DNA of 64,000 nt from positions 186,001-250,000 of the forward strand of contig NZ_JASVDS010000003.1 in the NCBI RefSeq assembly GCF_030285365.1, written 5' to 3'. The notes under the pieces are model-generated. The model did no database searches. It worked only from the letters and a program-made list of their open reading frames with translations, and had not been told where the DNA came from. The DNA comes from Roseateles subflavus (GTDB lineage: Bacteria > Pseudomonadota > Gammaproteobacteria > Burkholderiales > Burkholderiaceae_C). Both the position numbers and the translations under genes were made by a program. This document shows positions 1-7,535 of this stretch, one piece after another (the first letter of the stretch is position 1; every line of letters starts with the position of its first letter).

Positions 1-809
1 ACCTGATGTTCGCGCGCAAGGGCGTGAAGTACGGGGCCGCGCAGATGTACGACCACATGGCCCTGGACGGCCTGGAAGACGCCTACGAGCGCGGCAAGGC
101 CATGGGCGTGTTCGCCGAGCAGTGCGTCAGCAAGTACGCCTTCACCCGAGAGGCTCAGGACCAGTTCGCCATCGCCTCGACCGAGCGTTCCAAGAAGGCC
201 AACGAGGACGGCAGCTTCGCCTGGGAGATGGCGCCCGTCACGCTGGCGGGCAAGGCCGGTGACGTCGTGATCGGCCGTGACGAGCAGCCCTTCAAGGCCA
301 AGCTGGACAAGATCCCCGGCCTGAAGCCCGCCTTCAAGAAGGACGGCACCATCACCGCCGCCACCTCGTCCAGCATCTCCGACGGCGCCGCCGCCCTGGT
401 GCTGATGCGCGAGAGCACCGCCGCCAAGATGGGTCTGACGCCCGTGGCCCGCATCGTGGGCACGGCCGTGCACGCCAACGCGCCCGAGTGGTTCACCACC
501 GCCCCGGTCGGCGCCATCCAGAAGCTGCTGGCCAAGAACGGCTGGGAGGCCAAGAGCGTGGACCTGTGGGAAGTCAACGAGGCCTTCGCCGCCGTGACCA
601 TGGCCGCCATGGCCGAGTTCAAGCTGCCGCACGAGATCGTCAACGTCAACGGCGGCGCCGTGGCGCTGGGCCACCCGATCGGCGCCTCCGGTGCCCGCAT
701 CCTGGTGACCCTGCTGGGCGCGCTGAAGCATCGTGGCCTGAAGCGCGGCGTGGCCTCGCTGTGCATCGGTGGTGGCGAAGCCACGGCCGTGGGCGTCGAA
801 CTCATCTGA
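1..809 (+). CDS. Acetyl-CoA acetyltransferase (thiolase), 5' end outside window
   Basis: This is the C-terminal two thirds of a thiolase; the reading frame is open from base 3 and the start lies upstream of the window. Thiolases interconvert acetoacetyl-CoA (or 3-ketoacyl-CoA) and acetyl-CoA. The visible part carries the NEAFA block, the GHPIGASG block with the catalytic histidine, and the C-terminal CIGGGEA block with the second active-site cysteine. The acyl-accepting N-terminal cysteine is not in view. The SDR and acyl-CoA dehydrogenase downstream on the same strand suggest fatty acid or branched-chain acyl-CoA breakdown. Whether it is a biosynthetic (PhaA/AtoB) or degradative (FadA) thiolase cannot be decided from this fragment. 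Confidence 0.93.
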   Translation, partial: LMFARKGVKYGAAQMYDHMALDGLEDAYERGKAMGVFAEQCVSKYAFTREAQDQFAIASTERSKKANEDGSFAWEMAPVTLAGKAGDVVIGRDEQPFKAKLDKIPGLKPAFKKDGTITAATSSSISDGAAALVLMRESTAAKMGLTPVARIVGTAVHANAPEWFTTAPVGAIQKLLAKNGWEAKSVDLWEVNEAFAAVTMAAMAEFKLPHEIVNVNGGAVALGHPIGASGARILVTLLGALKHRGLKRGVASLCIGGGEATAVGVELI

Positions 810-842
810 AGCTGAGGGTCGGGTCTTGCCCCGGCCCCACGA

Positions 843-885
843 GGCGCGGCCACCGGCTGAGGTCCGGACCGCGCCTTCCTTTTTG
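843..885 (+). terminator. Probable intrinsic terminator after the thiolase gene
   Basis: GGCGCGG (843-849) pairs perfectly with CCGCGCC (869-875). The loop holds a further GGTCCGGACC palindrome, and a T-rich tail (TTCCTTTTT) follows directly. It suggests the SDR gene has its own promoter or depends on read-through. Confidence 0.55.
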
Positions 886-905
886 ACGCCCCCGAGGCGA
901 CACCC

Positions 906-1574
906 ATGAAGCATGTCCTGATCATCGGCGCCTCCCGCGGCCTGGGCCTGGAGTTCGTGCGCCAGTACCGCGAGGCGGGCGACCGCGTCGTGGCCACGGC
1001 CCGCAGTGACGAGGGCCTGGCCGCGCTCCAGGCCCTGGGCGCCAAGGCGCTGCGGCTGGACGTGGCCAGCGTGGCCAGCTGCGCCGGCCTGGCCTGGCAG
1101 ATCGACGGCGAGGCCTTTGACGAGGTGGTGCTCAATGCCGGCGTCTTCGGTGCGCGCACCGACGGCCTGGTCACCCCGTCGGAGGCTGTCTTCGACGAGG
1201 TCATGCACACCAATGTGCTGGGCCCCATGCGCCTGCTGCCGCAGCTGATGGACAGCCTGGCGCCGCAGGCGCGCGTGGCGATGATCTCGTCCATCATGGG
1301 CTCACTGGCATTGAGGGAGAACAGCCATGGCTGGCTCTACCGTGCCTCCAAGGCCGCGCTGAACTCGGTGATGCGGGACGCCGCCCTGGAGCTCGCCGGC
1401 CGCGCCATCTGCGTGAGCCTGCATCCCGGCTGGGTGCGCACCGACATGGGCGGCGCCGGCGCCGACATCGACCCTGCCACCAGCATCGGCGGCATGCGCG
1501 CCTTGCTGGCCCGGCTGCAGCCGTCCGACAATGGCGGCTTCTTCAATTTCGACGGCCAGCCCCTGGCCTGGTGA
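906..1574 (+). CDS. SDR family NAD(P)-dependent oxidoreductase
   Basis: A 222-residue classical short-chain dehydrogenase. The glycine-rich nucleotide-binding motif GASRGLG lies near residues 8-14, NAG near residue 77, an ISS segment supplies the catalytic serine near residue 129, and YRASK gives Tyr145 and Lys149. The short length and the N-terminal KHVLIIGASRG start are typical of small cytosolic SDRs of the C-factor/YciK-like type. The substrate cannot be predicted. It sits 96 bp after the thiolase and 81 bp before an acyl-CoA dehydrogenase on the same strand, so a role in acyl-CoA metabolism is possible but is only inferred from position. Confidence 0.9.
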   Translation: MKHVLIIGASRGLGLEFVRQYREAGDRVVATARSDEGLAALQALGAKALRLDVASVASCAGLAWQIDGEAFDEVVLNAGVFGARTDGLVTPSEAVFDEVMHTNVLGPMRLLPQLMDSLAPQARVAMISSIMGSLALRENSHGWLYRASKAALNSVMRDAALELAGRAICVSLHPGWVRTDMGGAGADIDPATSIGGMRALLARLQPSDNGGFFNFDGQPLAW

Positions 1575-1655
1575 GGCGCTCACGAGGCGCCTCGTCCTCG
1601 TTTCCCGACGATCCACGGATCCCCCGATTTCCCCGTCCCCCGGAGTACCCCTCTC

Positions 1656-2786
1656 ATGCTGCTCAGTGAAGACCATCGTGCCGTGCAGGACGCCGTGCGC
1701 GCCTTTGTGCAAGACCAGATCGCGCCCAAGGCGGCCGAGTGGGACAAGAGCCACCACTTCCCCGCCGAGGAGCTGAAGGGCCTGGCCTCGCTGGGCTGCT
1801 ACGGCGTGGCCGTGCCCACCGAGTACGACGGTGCGGGCCTCGACTACCTTGCCCTGGCCATCATCCTCGAGGAGATCGGGGCTGGCGACGGCGCCACCTC
1901 GACCGTGGTGAGCGTCAACAACTGCCCGGTGTGCTCGATCCTGATGGCCTTTGCCAACGAGGAGCAGAAGCAGGAGTTCCTCAAGCCCCTGGCCCGCGGC
2001 GACATGCTCGGCGCCTTCTGTCTCACCGAGCCGCATGTGGGCTCCGAGGCCGGCGGGCTCAAGACCACCGCGGTCCGCGAGGGCGATGAGTACGTGCTCA
2101 ATGGCGTCAAGCAGTTCATCACCAGCGGCAAGAACGGCGACGTCGCCATCGTGATGGCCGTGACCGACAAGGCCGCCGGCAAGAAGGGCATCAGCGCCTT
2201 CCTCGTGCCCACCCGGACGCCCGGCTACACCGTCGCGCGCATTGAGGACAAGATGGGCCAGCACGCCAGCGACACCGCCCAGATCCTGTTCGAGAACTGC
2301 CGCATCCCCGCGCGTTACCGACTGGGCGAGGAAGGCCAGGGCCTGAAGATCGCGCTGTCCGGCCTGGAGGGGGGGCGCATCGGCATCGCCAGCCAGAGCG
2401 TGGGCATGGCGCGCGCGGCCTTCGAGGCGGCACTGAAGTACAGCAAGGAGCGCGTTGCCTTCGGCGTGCCCATCTTCGAGCACCAGGCCATGCAGCACAA
2501 GCTGGCCGACATGGCCACGCAGATCGAGGCCGCGCGCCAGCTGATCTGGCATGCCGCCAGCCTGAAGGACGCCGGCCAGCCCTGCCTGAAGGAAGCGGCC
2601 ATGGCGAAGCTCTTTGCCTCCGAGATGGCCGAGAAGGTCTGCTCGGCGGCCATCCAGATCCACGGCGGCTATGGCTATGTGAGCGACTTCCCCGTCGAGC
2701 GCATCTACCGCGATGTGCGCGTGACCCAGATCTACGAGGGCACGTCCGAAGTGCAGAAGATCCTGATCGGCCGCGCGCTGGTCTGA
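1656..2786 (+). CDS. Acyl-CoA dehydrogenase
   Basis: A 376-residue flavoenzyme of normal family length that oxidises an acyl-CoA to the 2-enoyl-CoA and passes electrons to electron-transfer flavoprotein. The signature segments CLTEPHVGSEAGG (FAD/substrate region) and, at the C terminus, IYEGTSEVQKILIGRAL are present; the Glu of YEGTSE (residue 361) is at the usual catalytic-base position of short- and branched-chain enzymes. With the thiolase and SDR upstream it forms a probable acyl-CoA degradation group. Chain-length preference is not readable by eye. An intrinsic terminator follows 25 bp after the stop codon. Confidence 0.94.
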   Translation: MLLSEDHRAVQDAVRAFVQDQIAPKAAEWDKSHHFPAEELKGLASLGCYGVAVPTEYDGAGLDYLALAIILEEIGAGDGATSTVVSVNNCPVCSILMAFANEEQKQEFLKPLARGDMLGAFCLTEPHVGSEAGGLKTTAVREGDEYVLNGVKQFITSGKNGDVAIVMAVTDKAAGKKGISAFLVPTRTPGYTVARIEDKMGQHASDTAQILFENCRIPARYRLGEEGQGLKIALSGLEGGRIGIASQSVGMARAAFEAALKYSKERVAFGVPIFEHQAMQHKLADMATQIEAARQLIWHAASLKDAGQPCLKEAAMAKLFASEMAEKVCSAAIQIHGGYGYVSDFPVERIYRDVRVTQIYEGTSEVQKILIGRALV

Positions 2787-2810
2787 GGCACGCCCCGCCC
2801 CTCCCCTCGA

Positions 2811-2835
2811 AGGCGGGCTCAGTCCCGCCTTTTTT
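2811..2835 (+). terminator. Intrinsic terminator after the acyl-CoA dehydrogenase
   Basis: AGGCGGG (2811-2817) and CCCGCCT (2824-2830) form a perfect 7-bp stem with a 6-base loop, followed by a run of five T. Confidence 0.85.
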
Positions 2836-2929
2836 CACGCTTGCGCCGGATCAGCGCCTCGCCCGGGCCGCGTGTCGCCCGTCGGCTGGATAGGCTCCAG
2901 GCCTTGAGTCGAATTCTTTGGAGGTGGCG

Positions 2930-4015
2930 ATGCTGTGGGCTGGATTGACGATGAAGCAGCGGGTGCTGCTGAACGTGGCCCTGAACGTGGGGCTTCAGGC
3001 GTGGGTGGTGGGCGGCCTGCTGGGCGGCCTCGGACGCGGCACGCTGATCACCGGCAGCCTGCTGCTCGGTGCTCTGGTGGTGTGGCTGTACCTGGACAGC
3101 GCCAGCGGCACTGCGGACTTCATGAAGCACCTGATGTCCGGCGTGCAGCGCGTGAGCGCGGGCGACCTGAGCGAGGACATCCGCATCGAGGGTGCCGCCT
3201 CGGCCAAGGAGGGCCTGCGCGTGATGCAGGGGCTGCAGGAGAACCTGCGCCAGGTCATGGGCACGCTGCACGATGGCGCCGAGCAGGTGAACACCGCCGC
3301 CAGCGAGATCGCGGCCGGCAACCAGGACCTCAGCCAGCGCACCGAGCAGGGCAGCGCCGACCTCCAGGCCGCGGCCAGCTCCATGCGCAACATGACGGAG
3401 GCGGCCCGCCACAGCAGCGAGGCCATGGACGAGGCCAGCCAGCTGGCTCAGCAGACGAGCCAGCAGGCGCGGCAGAGCGGCGATGTCGTCGGCCGGGCCG
3501 TGTCCGCGATGAGCGGCGTGAGCCACTCCAGCCGCAAGATCGCCGACATCATCGGGGTCATTGACGGCATCGCGTTCCAGACCAACATCCTGGCGCTGAA
3601 CGCCGCGGTGGAGGCCGCCCGAGCGGGCGAGCAGGGCCGTGGCTTCGCCGTGGTCGCGGGTGAGGTGCGCTCGCTGGCCCAGCGCAGTGCCGAGGCCGCC
3701 AAGGAGATCAAGAGCCTGATCACCAGCTCCGTGGAGCAGGTCGATGCGGGCTCCGGCCTGGTCAACGATGCCGGGCAACGCATGCAGGAGGTCGTGGGCA
3801 GCATCGAGCGCGTGGCCGCGCTGATCGCGGACGCCACGCAGCTGGCGCGCACCCAGAGCAGCGGCCTGCGCGAGGTCGCCGACTCCGTCGACCGGCTTGA
3901 CCAGTCCATGCAGCAGAACGCGGCGCTGGTCGAGGAGGGCGCCGCGGCGGCCGAGAGCCTCAAGAGCCAGGCCCACCGACTGAACGAGCTGGTGCGCGGC
4001 TTCCGGCTGCGCTGA
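2930..4015 (+). CDS. Methyl-accepting chemotaxis protein lacking a periplasmic sensor domain
   Basis: A 361-residue chemoreceptor. Start chosen at the ATG at 2930 because GGAGG lies 5 bases upstream; a TTG at 2918 would also keep the frame. Residues about 8-50 form two hydrophobic membrane segments joined by a very short loop (GLGRGTL), so there is practically no periplasmic ligand domain. A HAMP-like linker follows (about 55-110). The conserved cytoplasmic hairpin tip [20 protein letters not shown] begins near residue 212. It should feed the CheA/CheW pathway that controls flagella or pili. The input is presumably membrane or cytoplasmic (redox state, lipid, a partner protein), which is an inference. 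No che genes adjoin it. Confidence 0.93.
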   Translation: MLWAGLTMKQRVLLNVALNVGLQAWVVGGLLGGLGRGTLITGSLLLGALVVWLYLDSASGTADFMKHLMSGVQRVSAGDLSEDIRIEGAASAKEGLRVMQGLQENLRQVMGTLHDGAEQVNTAASEIAAGNQDLSQRTEQGSADLQAAASSMRNMTEAARHSSEAMDEASQLAQQTSQQARQSGDVVGRAVSAMSGVSHSSRKIADIIGVIDGIAFQTNILALNAAVEAARAGEQGRGFAVVAGEVRSLAQRSAEAAKEIKSLITSSVEQVDAGSGLVNDAGQRMQEVVGSIERVAALIADATQLARTQSSGLREVADSVDRLDQSMQQNAALVEEGAAAAESLKSQAHRLNELVRGFRLR

Positions 4016-4113
4016 GCGCGCCCGTCGGCGCGCGTGCAGCCTCGGTGCGGCACGCGCGCCAAACCGGTGAAAGCCCGGCTGCGGGCGTCACGCAGATCGC
4101 CTAAGGTCGCGAG

Positions 4114-4767
4114 ATGCATGAATCTCCCTTTGCCGCCCGCTCGGGCAGTCCCGCGCGGCCCCCGATCCAGTTCTACTTCGACTTCTCGTCGCCCTATGCC
4201 TACATCGCGTCGGAGTGGATCGACGCCGTCGCGGCTCGCCACGGGCGCACGGTGCAATGGCAGGCCATCCTGCTGGGCGTGACCTTCCAGGCCGCCGAGT
4301 TGAAGCCGCCGGTGGCGCACCCGATCAAGCGGGATTACGCGCTGCGCGACTTCGAGCGCTCCGCTCACTTCGCCGGCTTGCCGTACCGCCAGCCCGAGAC
4401 CTTCCCCATCCCCACGCAGAACGCCGCCCGGGTGTTCTGGTGGCTGCATGACACCCAGGGCGCGTCGCAGGCCGTGGGCTTTGCGCGGGCCGGTCTGCGG
4501 GCCTACTTCACGCGTGGCGTGGTGCTCAGCGACCCCGCGCAGCTGCGGGCGCTCCTGGCCGAGCTGGGCCTGGACGCCGATGCGGCCGAGCAGGCCTGGC
4601 AGGACCAGACCTGGAAGCAGCGCCTGCGGGGTGTCAACGAGGCGGCCGTGGCGGCCGGTGTGTTCGGGGCGCCCTTCTTCATGATCGACGGCGAACCCTT
4701 CTGGGGCAACGACCGCCAGCCACAGATCGAGCGCTGGCTGGCGCGCGGGCCCTTCACGCGGCTCTGA
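4114..4767 (+). CDS. 2-hydroxychromene-2-carboxylate isomerase (DsbA/kappa-GST fold)
   Basis: A 217-residue protein of the glutathione-dependent HCCA isomerase family, related to kappa-class glutathione transferases. The N-terminal strand FYFDFSSPYAYIASEWI carries the family SSPYAY signature, whose serine normally contacts the glutathione thiol. The C-terminal GVFGAPFFMIDGEPFWGNDR is the thioredoxin-fold cis-proline region plus the F-WGNDR motif. In naphthalene degraders the enzyme isomerises 2-hydroxychromene-2-carboxylate, but such paralogues are common in Burkholderiales without any naphthalene cluster and none is seen here, so the substrate is open. An AAGG ribosome site precedes the ATG. 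Confidence 0.88.
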   Translation: MHESPFAARSGSPARPPIQFYFDFSSPYAYIASEWIDAVAARHGRTVQWQAILLGVTFQAAELKPPVAHPIKRDYALRDFERSAHFAGLPYRQPETFPIPTQNAARVFWWLHDTQGASQAVGFARAGLRAYFTRGVVLSDPAQLRALLAELGLDADAAEQAWQDQTWKQRLRGVNEAAVAAGVFGAPFFMIDGEPFWGNDRQPQIERWLARGPFTRL

Positions 4768-4802
4768 ACGCCCCCGTCTGAACGCGCACCGTCGGGCCGC
4801 CA

Positions 4803-4831
4803 TGAAAAACGGCAGCCGCGGGGGCTGCCGT
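4803..4831 (-). terminator. Intrinsic terminator of the 4852-6215 gene pair
   Basis: Read on the minus strand, GGCAGCC and GGCTGCC pair around a CCCGC loop and are followed by GTTTTT. There is no T-run on the plus strand, so it serves the leftward genes. Confidence 0.8.
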
Positions 4832-4851
4832 CGAGGGGGGAAGGTCGCGAC

Positions 4852-5637
4852 TCAACCCTTGTTCTGGCGTCGCGCTTCCAGTTCCGCCCACAGGCTGTCG
4901 GCCATGCGCGTGGCCTCGCTGCGCTGGGCGTCGTTCAGCTGCTGGTAGTCCTTGGTCTTCAGCAGCCAGTCGGCGCTGAGCGTGTCCCCCGACCGACGGG
5001 CGACCAGGTTCCAGGCGGCGGCATCCAGCGGCCGCTTCTCCAGCAGATAGGACTCCGAGATGATGGACGCCGCATGCAGGTTGCCGCGCACATAGGCCTG
5101 GCGCAGGGCCTCGCGGGCCGCTTCGCGGTAGGGGTAGCCCGCCTCGAAGTCGGGGTCCTGCGGCTTGCCGTCCAGGGCGAAGAGATAGCGCTCGGCCAGA
5201 TGCGTCAGCGCCTGGCGGTCACCGGCCTCGGCGGCCTGCCGCAGCGTCGCCAGCGTCATCTGGTAGTAGCGCTGGTCGATGTGGTAGCCCAGCTGGCGCA
5301 GGGCCTCGGCCTCGGCCCGCTGCTGCGGGGTCTCCGGCTGGATGTCGGGGGGCGGCATGCCCGGCACGCTGCCGGTCGTGCCGCCCTGGCCCGCGGCCAT
5401 CCAGACCTGCTGACCGGAGGCGTCAGCCCCCGGCGCCTGCGCGGCACTGGCCGGCAGCGGGCGGAACAGGTCCGCCAGACCGGTGTTGAGCCCCGCGTTG
5501 CGCTGGGCCGCCTCGGCTTTGGCGCGGGCCTGGGCCTCCTCGGCACGCGCGGCCTCACGTTCATCCAGCCAGTGCCAGCTGACGAACGTGAGCCCCGTGA
5601 CGACCAGGGCGGCCAGCCCGAGATGCTTGGGGCTCAT
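4852..5637 (-). CDS. Hypothetical membrane-anchored protein with TPR/Sel1-like C-terminal part
   Basis: 261 residues from the ATG at 5637, which has AAGGGG upstream; longer in-frame starts would overlap the preceding gene. An N-terminal hydrophobic segment (about residues 4-19) looks like an uncleaved signal anchor, followed by an Ala/Glu-rich probable coiled coil (residues 25-45) and a low-complexity Pro/Gly/Gln linker. The C-terminal 130 residues are alpha-helical with spaced Ala/Leu pairs (EAGDRQALTHLAERYLFAL) resembling Sel1/TPR repeats. It lies 11 bp downstream of a secreted zinc peptidase gene and is probably co-transcribed with it, so it may be a periplasmic partner. No recognised function. 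Confidence 0.75.
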   Translation of the reverse strand: MSPKHLGLAALVVTGLTFVSWHWLDEREAARAEEAQARAKAEAAQRNAGLNTGLADLFRPLPASAAQAPGADASGQQVWMAAGQGGTTGSVPGMPPPDIQPETPQQRAEAEALRQLGYHIDQRYYQMTLATLRQAAEAGDRQALTHLAERYLFALDGKPQDPDFEAGYPYREAAREALRQAYVRGNLHAASIISESYLLEKRPLDAAAWNLVARRSGDTLSADWLLKTKDYQQLNDAQRSEATRMADSLWAELEARRQNKG

Positions 5638-5648
5638 GGTCCCGCCCC

Positions 5649-6215
5649 TTACAGGCTCAGGCAGCGGCCGAGGCCGTTGGCGTAGCCGTAGCGCGCGTAG
5701 TAGTCGCGCTGCGCCGGAGAGCCGTGCGTGGAGTAGTCCGCGGCGGCGCGGGCCGAACGGACGGCGGACTCGATGAAGGCCGGGTAGCCCAGCGAGGTCT
5801 GCGCGTACTTGGCGAAGGTGCCGGCCACGCAGTCGGCCTGCAGCTCCTGCATCGGCGCCTGCTTGTAGATGCCGCGCGTGAACTGGATGCTGTGGCCCCA
5901 CTCATGGGCGATGATGAACTTGGCCACGTAGTTGCCGTAGCTGTTCTCCTGGCCCTGCAGGAAGCGCACGCCCACGCTGATGGTGTAGGGGCCGCAGGCC
6001 ACGGCATTGCCGGGGACGCCCTCGCCGCAGGCGTTGCGGTCCACGTACACCGTCGGGCGTGCGTAGCCGCCCAGCTGGCCGCGGATCTCGGTGGCCGAGT
6101 TCTGGATGTAGGTGTTGTTGACGGTGGCCGCCTGGGCGCCCAGGGCGCTCAGGGCCAGCGCGGTCACGACGCCCAGGGTGCGGGCGATGGGGGACTTCAG
6201 AAGTTTCGTGTGCAT
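5649..6215 (-). CDS. Secreted neutral zinc metallopeptidase, YpfJ-like (PF04228 type)
   Basis: 188 residues from the ATG at 6215. A clear Sec signal peptide is present (positive MHTKLLK, hydrophobic core, AQA cleavage site near residue 29). The zinc site is HEWGH, and about 20 residues later comes ELQADCVAG, the glutamate-containing third ligand motif typical of the YpfJ/KPN_02809 family. The protein is about 100 residues shorter than E. coli YpfJ and has lost the N-terminal cytoplasmic/TM part, having only a signal peptide. Two cysteine pairs could make disulfides. Likely periplasmic or exported. First gene of a two-gene unit with the anchored protein at 4852. Confidence 0.85.
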   Translation of the reverse strand: MHTKLLKSPIARTLGVVTALALSALGAQAATVNNTYIQNSATEIRGQLGGYARPTVYVDRNACGEGVPGNAVACGPYTISVGVRFLQGQENSYGNYVAKFIIAHEWGHSIQFTRGIYKQAPMQELQADCVAGTFAKYAQTSLGYPAFIESAVRSARAAADYSTHGSPAQRDYYARYGYANGLGRCLSL

Positions 6216-6455
6216 ATCTGCCTCGTACAGATGGATGGATGATTCGGGCCTTGCGACCCGGCTGTTATGGAGCGCATGCCGCACAACTTCTGCATGCGCA
6301 AGCGGGAGTGTGGTGGCCGAGCGGGCCCAAGGGCTCGGGGTTTGCCAGCAGAGATCGGGCGCAACCCTATTGGCAGTTCTTCCAGGGTGGGCGGCCGGAT
6401 GCCGCGGGCCTTCACGGGCCTCCACGGGGTCGAGCGGCGCGGGACGGCGGGGGCG

Positions 6456-7427
6456 TCAGCCGCGGGCGGGCAGGGGCTGCCGGGCCTTCGGCGGTGCCAG
6501 CGGCGCCAGCAGTTTCTGCCAGACCAGCGGGTGCCACAGGCCACGCTCGTGCAGCGGCATGCCATCCGGCAGGTCGGGATTGGGCAGGCGGAACCAGAGC
6601 CGCTTCTCCAGCTGCGCGCGCTGGACCTGCCGCCCGAGATGCGTCTCGAACAGCGCCGCGAAGCTGCCGTCGGCCAGGCACTGCGTCCAGCCGGCCCGCA
6701 GGCGATCGGCCAGCGCCGGCAGGCGGGTGTTGACGAAGAAGCCGTAGATCGAGGGATAGGCGATGCACCAGCCGTCGAGCACGGCGAGCTCCGGGTGGGC
6801 ATCGACGATGGCATGGGCCTCGTCGGCGGCCAGCAGGAAGATGTCGAAGCGGCGCAGCTTCAGCATCGCGGGGAAGGCTTCGAGCGTCTGGACGGCTTCC
6901 AGCTTGAAGCCGTTGCCGGCGAGCACGCGGGCATCCGGCCAGTGGCTCACCTGGCCGAAGCGGTAGGTGCGCAGCGCCAGCGCGTGGCGCAGACCCTCGA
7001 ACTCCTGGCGACGCTCCGCCAGCACCACCGGCAGCCGCACGCCATTCACACCGCGCCGCAGGCAGATCGGCAGGCTGATGCCGGCGTCCTGGCGGCTGCG
7101 CGAGCACATGCTGGCCCAGACGTCGATATCCCCGGCCCGCAGCTGCGCGAGGGCGCGGCTCTGGGTGGTGGAGCTCAGGTCCGTGCGGAGCTCGTAGCCA
7201 CCGTGGCTGCTGCGGGTGCGGTCGAGCAGCAGGCGAAGCACCTGCAGGCGGTAGGGGTCCGGCTCATCGGTATCCGACATGTTGTGCCGGATCACCGACG
7301 TCGTCGCGGCGGGCGGCTGGGCCCGCGGCCGTGGCGGCGCCAAGGCCAGTCCCGTCGCGAGCCCTGCACGGCAGGCCGTCGCCAGCAACTGGCGGCGCAG
7401 GGGGCAGGCGAGGTCGTGCAGTGGCAT
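6456..7427 (-). CDS. Periplasmic substrate-binding-protein-like protein
   Basis: A 323-residue exported protein. The N terminus has a twin-arginine-like signal (LRRQLLA followed by an Ala/Gly/Leu core and a Pro-rich end near residue 40). The body shows the pattern of family-3 solute-binding proteins of ABC transporters or sensor kinases (a VIRH strand, then TQSRALAQLRAGDIDVW and YGFFVNTRLPALADRL). No transporter permease or ATPase is nearby, so it may be an orphan receptor or may feed a distant system. The 108-bp gap to the next leftward gene upstream makes co-transcription with the indolepyruvate oxidoreductase gene possible. Confidence 0.7.
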   Translation of the reverse strand: MPLHDLACPLRRQLLATACRAGLATGLALAPPRPRAQPPAATTSVIRHNMSDTDEPDPYRLQVLRLLLDRTRSSHGGYELRTDLSSTTQSRALAQLRAGDIDVWASMCSRSRQDAGISLPICLRRGVNGVRLPVVLAERRQEFEGLRHALALRTYRFGQVSHWPDARVLAGNGFKLEAVQTLEAFPAMLKLRRFDIFLLAADEAHAIVDAHPELAVLDGWCIAYPSIYGFFVNTRLPALADRLRAGWTQCLADGSFAALFETHLGRQVQRAQLEKRLWFRLPNPDLPDGMPLHERGLWHPLVWQKLLAPLAPPKARQPLPARG

Positions 7428-7535
7428 GGCGGAAGGGGCGCTGCCGGCAGGATAGCGCCGGAGCCGGCCGAAGTGACCGCGGGGCGGTCCTTCGGTGCGG
7501 ACTTGTACCGCTGGCCGGACGGCGCGAACCCGGCC

